DNA of 64,000 bases from the NCBI RefSeq assembly GCF_043641665.1, contig NC_092189.1:7519333-7583332 (forward strand), given 5' to 3'. This stretch comes from Enoplosus armatus (lineage: Eukaryota > Chordata > Actinopteri > Centrarchiformes > Enoplosidae). The position numbers and the translations under genes were made by a program. The stretch's first letter is position 1, and every line of letters starts with the position of its first letter. The notes beneath the pieces are model-generated. The model saw nothing but the letters and a program-made list of their open reading frames with translations, made no database searches and was not told the DNA's origin. This document shows, piece after piece, positions 1-30,720 of the stretch.

Positions 1-203
1 AACCATCCTCAGCCTCACAGTGACATTGCCTCAGGCTACGAGGCCACCTGAGGGCTTTAGCGCCAACACATCATTTTCAGGCTGATTATACAAAGAAAGA
101 AAGTCAAAAAGGTCCGAGGCAAGCCGAGAAGAGTCCCCTGAGCATTTGTTTAGATATGAAGTTTCACGGCATTAATCTTTCTGCCCTCTCTGCCTCTCCA
201 TAG
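1..203 (+). other. ebf1: ebf1 intron, 3' end
   Basis: Intronic sequence ending in the acceptor tccatag at 197-203. Nothing else recognised. Confidence 0.8.
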
Positions 204-17261
<17,058 letters not shown>

Positions 17262-17984
17262 AGGATCTGGGATAGCTGGAGATTTGGGAATGTTGAGAGG
17301 AAAAGACACAGTAGCAGAGTCTGGCGAGTCTCTGCTATGCTCCGGAGCTAAACTGAAGGAAGTCAAGATAAGACGCAGGACTCTGTTAAACTCAGGCCTT
17401 TCTATTGGGATTTCATCTGAGGGGATAGGGGACGAGATAAAAAAGGGACAATGCGAACCTTTGTGATGTTATTTCCCTCTTGGTTGAATTAGTGTAGCTT
17501 CTCTGACACCGCGTTGGATGGAGTGTATAGAGACTGATAGTTTACCCACAGTGTGACACTGACCTCATGAAAAGAGCATTTATTTATCTTTATGTTTATG
17601 CCTGTATGGGTTTGGGTTTGATTACTGGAGGCCCCACGCCGTCTTGCAATCCGTAACTCGCGCAAACAACAGTGGAGTGTTGGTTTGGCCATGATGTTTA
17701 CGTAACCTCTGTCACAATAGAAGATGCTTTCCTTAGCTCGGCCTGCTTGCTAAAACCACATAACAACACACTGGCCAAATGGAACAGAGGTCAACAACAC
17801 AACCAAAAAAGGCAAAGAAATACAGAAAAGAACAAAATCAACCTTCAATTTTTTGCTGCTAATTATCCCATGGATCAAAAAGTGGTGTAACAAAACCACC
17901 ATATGCTAATTCAACATCAGAAAACATGCCTTTTGTTGTTTTGTTTTGTTTTTTTCTTTGTTTGGTTTGTTTGTTCTGAATTTT

Positions 17985-17990
17985 AATAAA
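17985..17990 (+). terminator. ebf1: Candidate proximal polyadenylation signal of ebf1
   Basis: AATAAA about 0.7 kb after the stop. GT-rich sequence lies mostly upstream of it, so its use is uncertain. Confidence 0.35.
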
Positions 17991-18190
17991 ACTGTGAGGA
18001 TTGAGCTGTTTGCAATATGCTTTCCTGCTTGTCATGTGAGGTAATGGTTTAGCCAAAATTGACATTTTTTGTCAGAGATTTTAGTGAAGACTTGAAAAGC
18101 CAGAGGATGTGTGCGTCCAGCCAGCACTGTACTGAAGGAGTCTAGCAAATATCAAATTAGAATAAATGCGTGATATATGTGATATATTTT

Positions 18191-18198
18191 TGTATATA
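18191..18198 (+). promoter_or_regulatory. ebf1: Pumilio-type element in ebf1 3' UTR
   Basis: TGTATATA matches the PUF-protein consensus UGUANAUA in the sense orientation inside the AT-rich UTR. A short motif, so it could occur by chance. Confidence 0.35.
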
Positions 18199-18647
18199 AA
18201 AAAGTTTTTTCATTTGACATTTCTTTTCTTTTTTTGCGATAGCTATAGTTTGAAATGTAAACATTAAATGTCTTAAGGCAGCTTCTCAGTACAGAAGATA
18301 GATTTACTGTGTGTTGTCAATATCTCATCTGCTAAACATGAGAAACATGGATTTGGATACAAAAAGGGGATTCCTGTAAAATATCCTATAAATAATGTAT
18401 TTATCCCTTGTATTTGTACATTGCCTCTCACCCTTGTTTAGTTGTGTTGTGTAAGTTTAATACAGTAAGTGAACATATTTCACAGTGTTTTGTTTCATTA
18501 TTTACTGTTGTCTCTCACTATTTAAATGTGACTTTTTTTTATCTTTTTGTTGTTGTTTATGTTGATTGTTTTGCATTGGTATACCATGCTTTTCATTTGT
18601 TGATTCAAAAAACATGCCATTGTCTATTTTTGTATTATTTGTAAGTT

Positions 18648-18653
18648 AATAAA
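18648..18653 (+). terminator. ebf1: Candidate intermediate polyadenylation signal of ebf1
   Basis: AATAAA followed by an A run and then a T-rich stretch (18661-18676), a layout typical of a cleavage site. Use would give a 3' UTR of about 1.4 kb. Confidence 0.5.
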
Positions 18654-20209
18654 AAAATTTCACTTTTTTTTTTCCTTATGAAAATGTTTATTGTATGGCA
18701 AAAAAGTAGCATCTTATTCAGAGTATTTGGTTGAAGTAGATTTTTTAAGAATATATACACACATTAATATATACTGTAAATCTATATCTTTTTGTTTGAA
18801 CTCTTTGAGGCTTTCAGATTGATACTGTTCTTGAACTGATAATATGCATGGGTTCTTCTCTTGAGTGACACTTTCTTTTTTTTTCGTGTATGGAAACCAA
18901 GAGAACTAAGAAATTGCTCTGTGTTTTTTCTTTCTTTGAGTTCCTCTTTTTCCCCCCTCTGTTCTGTTTCTTTGCCTATGTTATTTATGCCTGCTTACAT
19001 ACTGTATCTATATACTCTTTCTTTTTTTTTCTGTCACTGTAATCTTTACCAGCAGTCTAGATGCCTTAACAATGCAAACCCATTCTTCATTCAATCACGT
19101 GTACAGTTTTCTACCCTCACCACAATTGTCTATTGCCACAGAGGAATTCATGGGAACTTGGGACAAAGCACAAACCCACTCTGTTTGGTGGTGAAGCCAG
19201 ACTAGAATACAAAGAGCCATAATTCAACAATCACACACACCCCGATGTACTATAATACTGCAGCAATGGCACGCTTTGAAGGACAGTCGACACTGAGAGG
19301 TCCGTCTCAGCTGTGCTCATTGCACTTTAGTGTTCACAGAAACACTTTGTCTTTCTTTTTTTGTAGCGATTATGTAGCTTTTTTCCTATTAATGAAATAA
19401 TTTCAACCGCATGATGGTAATATTTCTCATTAACCACAGGATCATAACAGTGTGACAACGCTGAGAGCTGTTTTAATTGTAGTACAAAGGGGCGCACAGT
19501 GAAGACAAGCACTGTCACAGCACAAGTTTAATCTCACGCGTGGAGTCGTAGGCCTGACTCCAGTATCTGACAGTCGATCCCCCAGTCCTTCTCTCCCTGT
19601 GTTAGCCTTTGGACAATACAGCTTCATTACAAGCTAAACAGAACAAGAACAAGTGAGGAAGCATGAAAGGGAGCTCCTTGGCCCCTCAGCCATTTCTGTA
19701 GTCTTCTCTTTGTGTCTGCCGTGTGTCTTCAAGCTGTTGCTGGACAGAGAATAGGGCTTTTCTCTCTGCTTTTCTTTTCTAGAGCCTGGTTTTGTTAAGT
19801 GGGTAGAAAGGACCGTTTTAACAGAGGCGCCTGCTGACAGACGAGTGTTTTTCAGGCACTTGTGTGCCTGTGCTGGTCGGGGGGGCCGGGGCGGGAGTGG
19901 CCGCACCGTATCTGTTTCAAATGAACTACAGAGGTCTGTTGTCATACAATGGCTTCTTTGTAAGCAAAGTTCCATCCTGATTATGAATATTGGTAATGGG
20001 CGACAAAGTTTTGTATTTAGGTAACAAACAAAAAAAAAGATGCAAACCAAATAGCTGGTGTCTATTTTTTCCTCTGTTTTGTCTTTGACTGCAAATACAC
20101 TGAACAGCTCTATGATATAAGGGAAGAAAAAAAATTCTACTGTATAGATTGTTATTGTTTTTGATGAAAATTGAGCTGTAAGATAACTTTTGGACTCTCA
20201 CAATGTTGA

Positions 20210-20215
20210 ATTAAA
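20210..20215 (+). terminator. ebf1: Candidate distal polyadenylation signal of ebf1
   Basis: ATTAAA followed within 15-40 bases by a GT/T-rich element (cttgtctgtgagtttgtcag). The AT-rich, repeat-poor UTR texture ends shortly after it, which is why I take it as the gene's 3' end. Confidence 0.55.
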
Positions 20216-20440
20216 GTTACCTCTTGTCTGTGAGTTTGTCAGTTGTCATTTTGTTATTTTAAAATATGCAGCGCTTTCTGTGACACGATCACTCACGAAA
20301 CTCCTCCAAAAGCTCGATTTCTGTGACTTTCTTCTCCTTTCTGACTAAAAAACATCGTCTCCAAACAGCTGACAGGCAGTCGACTAAGAATAGAGGAGAA
20401 CTGGCCAAGACTAATTCCACAGGTCAGAAACAGGCCTGCA

Positions 20441-20690
20441 TCCCCTCCCCCAACCCGCTAGGCTCCTTTCTCTAATGAATCTAATTCATTAATGCATTAC
20501 TGATGGCATGGTGAACATGGTTAGCCTGACAAGTTTCCTCCTAAACATATTAGTTAATGATGATTCCAAGGTTATTAATTGCGAACGCACCAGCCCACCA
20601 TAATTGAGTCATCATTTGCATACCCGGTCATCAGCAGAAAATTAATTTCTTTTTTATTTTTTGCATATCTAATTTAGGGGCCGCGATTGG
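20441..20690. promoter_or_regulatory. Candidate enhancer 3' of ebf1 with AP-1 and octamer motifs
   Basis: Microsatellite-free block dense in TAAT/ATTA homeodomain cores. It has TGAGTCA (AP-1 type) at 20605-20611 and ATTTGCAT (POU octamer, reverse) at 20614-20621, almost touching. No alignment was possible, so conservation is inferred from texture only. Confidence 0.35.
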
Positions 20691-20781
20691 ATTAGCCTGT
20701 GAAAACAGCGGATCCCAGGATTCTGCTGACCTCAAACTGTTCCAGGGTCTCCACGGTAACTGGAGGCTTCCGTAGTGCCGT

Positions 20782-20800
20782 GGGGGGGGGGGGGGGGGGG
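20782..20800. repeat. Poly-G run (19)
   Basis: Longest homopolymer G of the window. Confidence 0.9.
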
Positions 20801-21595
20801 ATAAGGACTTGTAAACACCGTGTGTGCTTGTGTGTTTGTGCGCCTTAATTGCCCATAGGTTCCTAACTGCACAGGGCCTTTTCTCCCATACATCCAATAA
20901 CAGAGTTGATAGTTTGCTGACAAACAGTAAAGTGGGTTGTAGTGTGTATGATTTAGCAGTAAGAGGTGGGATATTGAATTATGGAGGTTACACACTCAGT
21001 GCTGGGGGAAAATGAGTCCTGGAGCCTAATGTTTTTGATTAGCGAGCCGAGCATCGCTGCCATGTTGCACCGGGCGGCTCCAGGGATTCCACACACATTC
21101 AAACACACACTCATAAATCATAAATACACACAGACAAAAGGTGAGCCCATTTTGCTCTTTATTTCCAGCAGCTTTTCAGGCCCAGATAGACTGGTCAGTG
21201 TGGGAGGAGGACAATAGGAGTGGGAGGCCGAGGGCAGCGTGGAGCCAGCAGACCTCGGTCCTCTGGAGACATAACATTAAAGACGCTATTCCTGGAGAAC
21301 TGCACTCCCCTGGATACAGACGGCAGAGCCTTCACACATCAAGAGAGGTGCTGTTCAGGAGCCTCTGTGCTACTAGTATCCTAATGAAATATATTAATGC
21401 ACATATTCCTCAAGATCTCGCTCTCCTCCTCCTTCTTTTTCTCATTCTCCTCCCTGCATGGACACATGAAGGGAGGAAGAGCGGAGAGGCGTATTTGAAA
21501 GAAAAACAGGAGTCCCCCATGGGGATGCCGGATAAAGAAAGAAAAGAAATGGAAAGAAGAGAGGATGGGGAGAAAGGGTGGGTGTGTGTGTGTGT

Positions 21596-21608
21596 GGGGG
21601 GGGGGGGG
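21596..21608. repeat. Poly-G run (13)
   Basis: Follows a GT run. Confidence 0.9.
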
Positions 21609-22122
21609 TATTCAAAATGGAGGCAGACCTAGACAGTGAGCAAAAGACAAGGAGAGGAGGAATGCATATTAATAATGTTCTATGTTGGAAAATAGTCACA
21701 ATGGACATCATAGAGAGATGAAGAGAGGCAATGGGAAGTTCCTCGCTTAATGTGTGTGTGTGTATTCGCAGGTGCACACAAGCCGCCTTCCTGCATCCGT
21801 GTATGCACGAGCACACTTGCCAGCAGTATATGTGAGTGCAGTGCATAGCCAGAGTGTGCACTCACACACTCAGGTTTGCGCTCTCGCTTACGATGGGTGT
21901 GTGGTCGTTTCCCACAGTAATTATCCCGGTGACTGTGGGTGTCTGTCTATGATCTGTGTGGTACCTGTCAGAGGGAGCCCCGGCAGAGCCTATGCTTTAT
22001 ATTCCCTGTAATTGCTGCTGCTAATTTACTGTGCGTTGGCCTAATGAGTAGGGAGGTGAGGGGCTGGGGTATGTAATGGATGTTAGAGAGATAGCGATAG
22101 AGAGATGGATTTCACCACTGCC

Positions 22123-22125
<3 letters not shown>

Positions 22126-22155
<30 letters not shown>
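22126..22155. repeat. (GA)15 microsatellite
   Basis: GA run in intergenic DNA. Confidence 0.92.
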
Positions 22156-22158
<3 letters not shown>

Positions 22159-22769
22159 AGAAGGGGAGGAGGAGGCCGGCGAACTGTGTGTGTTAAGCAA
22201 GCATGTAGAACACTTATCTTTATTGTTCTACTGAAATAAAAAAAAAAACACAAAAGATAAGCTATTTGCTCCCCTCCCTCCCTCCCTCCTTCCCACTCCT
22301 ACTTTCCCTCTCTGTTTCTCCCCCTCCATTCTCCTCTCAGCTGACAGTACAGTGGCAACTGCAGCGAGCACATTAGACAAGCATTTTGTTATGTTGATTA
22401 ATGATAAAAGCAAATCCATAAATAATATAGATTATTTATTCCATTTATTCACATGCTAATTAGAGCTGGAAGCAGATACCTCAGAGAGATGGCCTTTTTT
22501 TTTTTCTCTCCCTCATCTGTTCCTGTGCAGCCAGATAGACCAACTGACATTCAGAGACAGAGGCAGAGACAGTCACATATTAATGTCATTCACACTTTAA
22601 AGCACCAATGGTATCTTGTGATGGGGACACGTCCACCCTTCATTTCTCCCTAATGAGGTCATGATAGAGGCCAGTGGTTTTCGGCGCTCACACACACCCT
22701 CTGTTTTTACTCCTGACGAGCGTTGGATTGACAGGGTCGTCTTTGATTGATGCACCGCGGCTCCTCCAC

Positions 22770-22930
22770 ATGTTCTACAGCTCAGTCATTTAATTATGTT
22801 TCCCAAGCATCATTAAGTACCATTATACGCTATCATATTCTAATGAGAGAGGTGGCCAGTCGCAGGACAAGCTAATTGGTGATTAATGTTGTGTATCAGT
22901 GAGAGACAATGCAAGATTGGCCGTTTAATG
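22770..22930. promoter_or_regulatory. Candidate enhancer block, homeodomain motifs
   Basis: Repeat-free stretch with repeated TTAAT/TAATTG/ATTAAT cores between two repeat-rich zones. Suggestive of a conserved developmental element, nothing more. Confidence 0.25.
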
Positions 22931-22976
22931 ACACAACACTGTATTTAAGTGCTGAATATGTAAAAACACAAACAAA

Positions 22977-22990
22977 GGGGGGGGGGGGGG
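22977..22990. repeat. Poly-G run (14)
   Basis: Homopolymer after aaacaaa. Confidence 0.9.
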
Positions 22991-25900
22991 TTGGATTAGA
23001 GAAACTGTGATTGAAATCAAAACATCAGCTCTTACAGGTCTAATCTCTCACTTCTTGGCCTCACACCCACCTGACTTTCTCCCCTTTATACACACACACT
23101 CACACACACGTCCTGCATTATTCTGAATTGTTCGCCTCTTAGCCGCATTACACACACTCACTCCAGATAACGCTGGAAACCGTCTACGCAGGCATAACTC
23201 ACCTGCTCCTCCAGATTAACCACTAACTCAGTATTGATGCACTGCTTCACAGATACGTACGCACATGAGAGCATACACACACACACACACACACAAACAT
23301 CCTCATCTGGTATTGACATGCCACACGGCTGTAGGTGTTTCCATTTAAGGTCAGTCGATTGCCTTAAGTATGTAATGTTAGGAGGGGGGTCCGTAAACAT
23401 GTCAAATTAGCAGTAATGAATGACCAGGCACCGGCAGGGGGAATTGTCAGGGTGCACGCCCAGGACAATACATTACCCTGAGTTATCCTAGTCTGCCCTC
23501 CTTGTAACACACACACACACACACAAACTAGTGGGACCCATTCAGCGGTCACACTTTCTGTTTAATGGGCTGTGTGGCTGATTGGTGTCCAAGAGATGAA
23601 AAAGAAAAAAAAACAGACTTGAAACAAGAAGTAGACACATTGTTAGAGTATGGAAAGTTCAGGTGGGGGGAATATACACTAAAAACAAAGCTGAAAGATT
23701 GACAGACGCAAAAACCAGGATGATAGAAAAAAGAAAATTGAGAAAAAAATGTATGAAAATAGATAGAGAGATAGATAGAGGACTAAGCTAGAGGGAGAGA
23801 AAACAAACTGTGGTATTTATTTTTTCTTCTCAGTGTTGAAACAGGAAAAGGACCTCTGGTTTAATAAACCATGAATCCTTTCACAGAGGGTTTGTATGTT
23901 ATTCTTCGGAGAAACAGATATGTGGGGAGGGAAGCGGGGGGGCAGAGGGAGAGAGAGAGGCAGAGAGCAGTGAGGGCGAAAAAAAAAGAGATGCTCTGCA
24001 GCCATATGAATGTCGTTCTCCCTCTTACCAACACACACACACTCTGTTATGTTGAGTCTGTTAATGTTAGTTTTGGGTTAGAAGTGTGTGGGATGAGGAG
24101 GAGGAGGAGGGTACACATCCTCCTCAGTCCAGCCTGAGAGGGAATGAGCATAATGAGAAGTAAAAGATATATACTTCCCATCTGTAAATCATTAAATCGT
24201 TCTCCTCTTCCTCTCAGCGTCTGACAGTTCGAGGAAAACTGTGCAACGTGTTCGCTTCACACAGAAAACCTTCAGCTCACCACAACAATGCTCGTGCATC
24301 AGCATGCGGTGCATACACAAGCAGGATGAAACTGTCCGCTTGTTGTTACTGTATGCTATGTGGATATAGTGATAAATATACATGTACACAAACATGAACC
24401 TACTGTCTCTGTATGTTGTCTCCTCGCCTCCCATCCTCCCTCCTCCTCCCCCCTCTCTCCTCTCTCTCCCTCTCCTTCCTGTAACAAAGGTTACATTGAT
24501 CATGTTTCTAAAAGAGACTCTGTATTTCCACATGGCCCGGCCTCTGATATGTTTTTCTTGGCAGGTCAGACTTCTACTTTTGTCATTCACTCAGCATATT
24601 TTAACAAATTAGAAACATTAGAAACCAGGATCGCGGCAATGTTTTGGTTTGGTTTCGAAACTCTTACGGTCCCCACAATTATATTTCAAAACACAGGCGA
24701 ATTGTTTGACAGCCGAGCGGAATAAAACCCTAAAACAACTTTTTCATTAGAAACACATGCTCTCGCAATTAGAACCTAACATTATGTTAATGTGTTTGTG
24801 CAGGTCCATTTGTTGTCGTGTGAACAGTGACGCCTTGTGTGTGTGCGTCTGCGTGCACATGTATGTGCTTTTATATGTGTGAGGGTGTGTGTGTGACTGT
24901 GTGTGTGTGTGTGTGTGTGTAAGGGACAAAGGGACACAGTGCTCCACATAACAGCATTACAGATGGCTGTTGTGAGTGGTTGTGACAGTGAAAGCGAGTG
25001 AGTTCCCACTCCATACAGATGTACTCTGAGTGACCTTACAAACACAGTGGAACTAAAACAGGCCCCCTACCTCTCGCTCTCACTCTGGCACACACTGTCA
25101 ATTCTCACTCAGCCCTTGCGGGGCACTAAAAGTTGTTTCCTGAGCCAGGAATACATCAAGGGCCAAGAATATATAAGCAGGGGAGATGCATAGCTAGGGT
25201 CCAGGAAAGCATAACTTGGACTAAGCAAATATTGGACTGAAGGATTAGTAGCGTTTGCCACCTATAAAAGCAAGACAGGTATGCCAGCCTGAGTTAACGA
25301 CCACACGCTCTGACTTTACCCTGGATTGTTTTATCAAGGAGCTGCTGTGGACAAAGAGGACATTTCAACAAGTTTGCTTTATGGAGGAAAAGTGGGAAAA
25401 ACTAGAAATGACTTTACTTAGCTGAACAATCGACCCCTTCCTTTCACTGACTTAGGGACTGTACAAAAGTTGTTGGAGTTTGGGGGGGGTGAACTTTGTG
25501 TTTCACTTTATAAAAAATCAAGACCCTGCCCAGCATTAATGAAACTACCATGTCTCAAAATAATATAACATTACTACATTCATACTTTTCATTTTACCGT
25601 TGATAACTGAAATAATTGAAGAAGGTGTAACCCACTTTAAACTTTAATATGTTAAAGTGAAACTGCAGAAGCGAAAAAAGACTCCACACTTCTGACACCC
25701 CGAATAATTTCTGTACAATCCCTTGTTATGCCTGTCTCTTTTTCAAATACAAACACATTTCTAAAGAGGCTGTCTTGGAGCATTCCTCTGCTTTCTGTGA
25801 TGTTGAAGCTGATTTTGATTTTTGTCTTTGCTTGCTCATTCTTTTATTCCTCCTCTGAGCCAGCTCTTTTCTGCTGGTGGATTGTGAAACAACAAGAATG

Positions 25901-27468
25901 TTTTCTATTCTCGTGCGGTCTCACCCACAACATTTGTTTCCCATTTGACAGATTTTGGAACAGAAATTCTTGGGAGAGAAAATGATGGTTGCATGACGGT
26001 TCAAAAATAAGCTCTTCACAAAAAAAAATCCTCCACCTATCCCTCAAATCTCTCCCTTCTCCCCCGCTGCTCCGTGGCTCTCCCTCCTTCTACTTCCTTC
26101 ACCTCCTCTCCTCTTTCCTCTGTTGGTTTAGGTCCAAACAAAGGCACCTCATCGTGTATTGTGGGAGAGATTGTAAAGTTTTCATTGAGCCCATGTGGAA
26201 GTGATTTAGCTGTAATCTCCAGTAATTGTGACTGTAACAGAGAAACGGGCTGGAACAGATTGGCCTCATATTTTTCTTCAGGGTCACTACGGGCTTATCT
26301 CAATATTTAGCGTCTTGCCTGATTGAGTTATCATATCACATTTGCTGTTAAGAGCGGAGTGATGTCAACAAATGTAACCAGAGAGCACCAAATGTTCCTT
26401 TAAATCACAAAGAGGAAGGTTCCTGTTTGAAGAAAGCGCACACATCGATGTCAGCGCGACCCGCAGAGACCTGACTTTTTAAAATGCATGGCAATTAAGA
26501 GCGCTGTGGAGATGTGAAATAAAAACGCTGTTAAAAAAAATTACACCACCATTACAGTATGACCTCTCCTAGATCTGAACCCAGTTTCCCCCGACCCATG
26601 TCACACACACTCTCTCTCACACACACACACACACACAGAAGTCAACAGCACTCTGCTCAGTTGCTGCTGAGGTGCAAATGGTTTGTCTCTACGCATCACT
26701 GACCCAACGCGGCTCCTTCACCTCCTCTCTCCTCTGTCTGCTCCTTTTTGACTCTGTCCATCAATGCTCCACCTCAGTCACCCCTCTCTCCTTTGCACTT
26801 TTGTCTCTGGGCCCTCTTCCTCCCCTCCCCATAATTTGTCTCTTTGTCCTCTGTTCATCACAGTTTCCATTTTTCTGACTCACTGTTTGTTTCCTCTCTG
26901 CTCCCTCAGCCCCCGTGGCCCTCTCTCACACATCCTGATGAATGAGTAATCTTGTTGCATTGTACTCAGCCATCCTTGTCCATGTTTCGATAATGGCTCA
27001 TTTGATACTTTCCTACCAGTGTTCAGCGGATGGCAGAGACTGAGAGCTGGAAGCCATGCAGTTATCATAAAGAGCATGTCAACTGCGAAGCCACAAAGCC
27101 TACAAGTGATTAAAACCCTTCAACTCAGGGTTACTTCATCACAATCATTAGTCTTTTCTTGTCCTACCTTCTGGCTGTAAAACCCACAGAGCCTTACCCT
27201 CCCTGTCCGTTAATAATATTCACTCTGCCTCTGATACATTAGCCAGTGAATGATAGGGCAAAGCCCTGGCCTAATTGCTTTCTTCTTGTAAAGTCTCAAT
27301 TCATTTTTGCTGAGGAGACACAGAGATGTGTGCCTATAGCGCACATATATGAGCACACTTTCACACACTTACACTTACACACAACCCCACCTTCCCTCTG
27401 CCGTTTTATGATGGATGGGGGCTGAGGATGCATGGGGGAGGAGGGGAGAGAGACTATAAGACTGCGTA

Positions 27469-27473
<5 letters not shown>

Positions 27474-27565
<92 letters not shown>

Positions 27566-27570
27566 TGTGC
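27474..27570. repeat. (GT)n microsatellite, about 97 bp
   Basis: GT run with one GTAT and one GGT interruption. Confidence 0.95.
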
Positions 27571-27717
27571 ACCAGAAAGTGTGTGTGTTGGTTGGAAAAG
27601 AAAGAAAAAGGGAGAGAGAAGGAGAGAGAGAAGCTGAGCAGAGAAGCTCTGATTAACGACACAGAGAAGGGGTCCCAGAGGAGCTGGGGGAAGAGCAAAA
27701 CTATCTAGGGCCAGCTG

Positions 27718-27720
27718 AGA

Positions 27721-27787
<67 letters not shown>

Positions 27788-27799
27788 AGAGAGAGAGAG
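27718..27799. repeat. (GA)n(GT)n(GA)n compound microsatellite
   Basis: A GT run flanked on both sides by GA runs. Confidence 0.95.
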
Positions 27800-29072
27800 G
27801 GCACAAAAAACAGAGGTAGAAAATGGGGGCGTCGGGGGGGAAAGATGTTTTCTTTTCATACGTTTCATTAAAGCAGATTCCCAAACACATGAAACTCTGC
27901 ATATCCATCATAATCATCTGCAAATAGGAGCATGAGCTTTATCCCTGTTAGCCTTGCTGCTACGCAATGCATTTCTTTTCTCTTACCTACCTGCCTACCA
28001 GATACGACACACAACCTTCAGATTAAATCTCCTCGCCTTACCTCCCTTACGATCCTGGATCCTGATCCTCGGGCGTCCGTCCACGGTGCTGTCAGAAGGG
28101 GAAACAGGGTGTGTGTTGCCAGAGCGCAGGCCATCACCTCTCCCTGATTGCACATGAGAGTAGAGGTAATGGGAGTGTAATAGCACCTTAAGCACCCTGC
28201 GCTCGCTGACACTGGCTGTATAGCATTACCCCTTGGTCTGGCTGTGTGGCAAAGTGTGTGTGTGTGTGTGGATGAGGGGGTGTATGCATTGGCATATGTG
28301 CAAAGTTTCTTGTGTATACGTGTCAATCCTCTTGTCTGCTGTGGATAAATGTGTGGGAGTGTGTGTGTGTGAGTGTATCCGCTGAACGAGGTCTCACTGA
28401 GGATGAGTGTGTTGTGTTTTCCCTGAGGGTCGTCTGAGCCACAGCGATCAAAGAGAGAGATGGAGGTTAACTGACCAGACCTGAGAACCTCCACAGAAGG
28501 ACCTGAGGGACTCCTCTCTGTTAGCCCAGGTACCAATCATCCAACACACACACACAAACACATACAATCAGTGGAGCGGTGAGTGTAGAAGGGGGCAGTT
28601 TGAGTGATCCAGAGGGATTTAAAGATCTGTAAGGCCCAAACTAACTTTGTCACTTCACTCACGCAGCCATAGCCTTTCACACAGTATCCATTACCTCAGA
28701 TACGTTCGCTACAAAACATCAAATAGCTTTATCCCAACTCCTACCTCAGTGCTTTCACAGAGAGATGCCTTCCACTGATACGGAAGTCCTGTAAAGTGAG
28801 TATAAGTTATATAGCAGGGGGTCCCCAGAGAGAGACTCAATGACTAGTCTTGTACTAGAAAGTTAGACTGTATTCCTGAGCAGCTCAAAGTAACGACTCC
28901 TGCTGAAGGACTGAGAGTGGCGCACTTCTGCTGGAAGTTAAGCTGGAAGTTGTGTTGTCAAAAAGAGAGGGGGCTGGGAGAACAAGTGCATTCAAGTGTG
29001 TGAACGTGTGCAAGTGTGCAAATGTGGAAGTGCGTGAGTTGCAGGAGTGGGTGTGCAAATGTGTGCGGGTCT

Positions 29073-29074
<2 letters not shown>

Positions 29075-29138
<64 letters not shown>
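29075..29138. repeat. (GT)32 microsatellite
   Basis: Pure GT run. Confidence 0.95.
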
Positions 29139-29141
<3 letters not shown>

Positions 29142-30385
29142 TGAAAATGAATGAGAGATAACCATCACAGGCAGCTGCTGTGGTGAAGAGAGACGACCAG
29201 CACCAGCTAGATGCTGCAGGGAAGTCGTCTTGAAAACAACACTGAATACTTGTTGATTCCACGGGTGCTTAATATTATTGCAGAAATCAAAACATTTGCG
29301 AGAGCTTTAATTCCAAACAGCATATAGAAATTCACATTAGAGTGAATATATGCCAGTGGTGGAGGACGTATTCACATCATTTACTTAAATAAAAGTAGCA
29401 ATATAACAGAGTAAAAATACTCAATCACAAATAAAAGTCCTGCATTATAAATTACAGACATACTTGACAAAATGTCCTTATAAAGAAAAAGCACTCATTA
29501 TGCAGAATGGCCCCTTTCAGAGTGTTAAACTATTATACATAAATTATAACACTGAATTAGTATGACTGATGCATTAACATGTTAAGCAGCACTTCCTAAG
29601 CATGCTCCTAATTTTATCATTGTCAACAAATCCCATGAAACCAAAATCAATAGTGAATTTATCCTGCTAACAACTATTGCTTATGTAGCCTGAGCCTAAT
29701 ATATCGTATTCCTCTGTGCCATTGAGCTCCATTGTTGTCCAAACATTATCAAGAACAAATCAATGAGCCACATTGTCACACTGGGTGACATGTTCCTTCA
29801 TTTCTATGAACATGGGGAGTGTAGTTTATTTTGAGTCAATCCCACATACACCGTCCTGCTGCTGGAAATACTCACTCAAGCACCAAGTATGTATTAATCC
29901 CCTGCTGAAAATAGTCCTCAACAAATGCACCATTTACTCCTGTTAGAGTAACATTTGCAAAAACCTTCAGTGCCCAGCTATTTTGTGAAATGTATTAGCC
30001 TGTTGTGTAATGTAACTATGTATTTTTTAAGATGTCTTCAGCAGGAACCAATGGTCAGGCATCTTCTCGTGGCATTTATTGACAACTAAAAAACATCTAG
30101 AATAATTACTTTTCAAGATGTTTTCACTCTTACGTATTCTATACTTTTCTAACTTTGCTGCTACAAAACACACCACTCACACACCATGTCACTTCACTTG
30201 AGACAGTACTGCACTGTTGGCTTAAGCGCTGGTCTTGGTCATTGGTCTCGCATTGCTTGTAATTTGGATTTTAAATTGCTCTTGTAAAGTTTCTGTTTTT
30301 GTTTCTATTCATATGTTACATCTTTATATGATTGTACTTTATTCTTCACTTTTTTCTATTTATCTGTACTTATTTATGTCCTTGT

Positions 30386-30432
30386 GCAGCTGCAACACCT
30401 GAATTTCCCTTCTGGGGATCAATAAAGGCTTA
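30386..30432 (+). repeat. LINE-type 3' tail nested in the transposon-like element
   Basis: GAATTTCCCTTCTGGGGATC followed by AATAAAGG is the 3'-end signature seen widely in fish non-LTR retroelement copies. The upstream T/A-rich stretch from about 30230 may belong to the same truncated insertion. Clade not resolved. Confidence 0.5.
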
Positions 30433-30671
30433 TTGTATGTTATGATATCTTATCATATATTAATGCTAGCTTGAAGGAGAAGAACTCTGTATTTTTTAGT
30501 GTCTTTGTGGTCTCAACATCATGCAGAGTCTCTCGTTCAAGAGTGGTGGCAGTAGTTGTATTGGACAGAAGTTAAAACCCTGCCTTTGCTCACACATTTC
30601 CGCACACCTGGCCTGTTGGATGATCCAACAAGCACTTTGTTTGAAGCAGACTGTGGCAATTTATTTGCTAT

Positions 30672-30720
30672 TATATATATATATATAGATATATATATAT
30701 ATCTATATATATATATATTT
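30672..30720. repeat. TA dinucleotide repeat with GATA/CTAT interruptions
   Basis: Alternating TA run with interruptions that make it nearly self-complementary, inside the transposon-like element. Confidence 0.85.

Larger units (their letters stand above)
17262..20235 (+). other. ebf1: ebf1 3' UTR (about 3 kb)
   Basis: AT-rich sequence with few microsatellites after the MIVPPM stop. It holds three candidate polyadenylation signals (17985, 18648, 20210), and the last is followed by a GT-rich stretch. A length near 3 kb fits the long EBF1 3' UTR known in mammals. The end is inferred, not shown by cDNA. Confidence 0.65.

Noticed and set aside
24360..24725. 121-codon plus-strand open frame in intergenic DNA
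   Set aside because: Composition follows a pyrimidine-rich tract, with no recognisable domain or partner exons.
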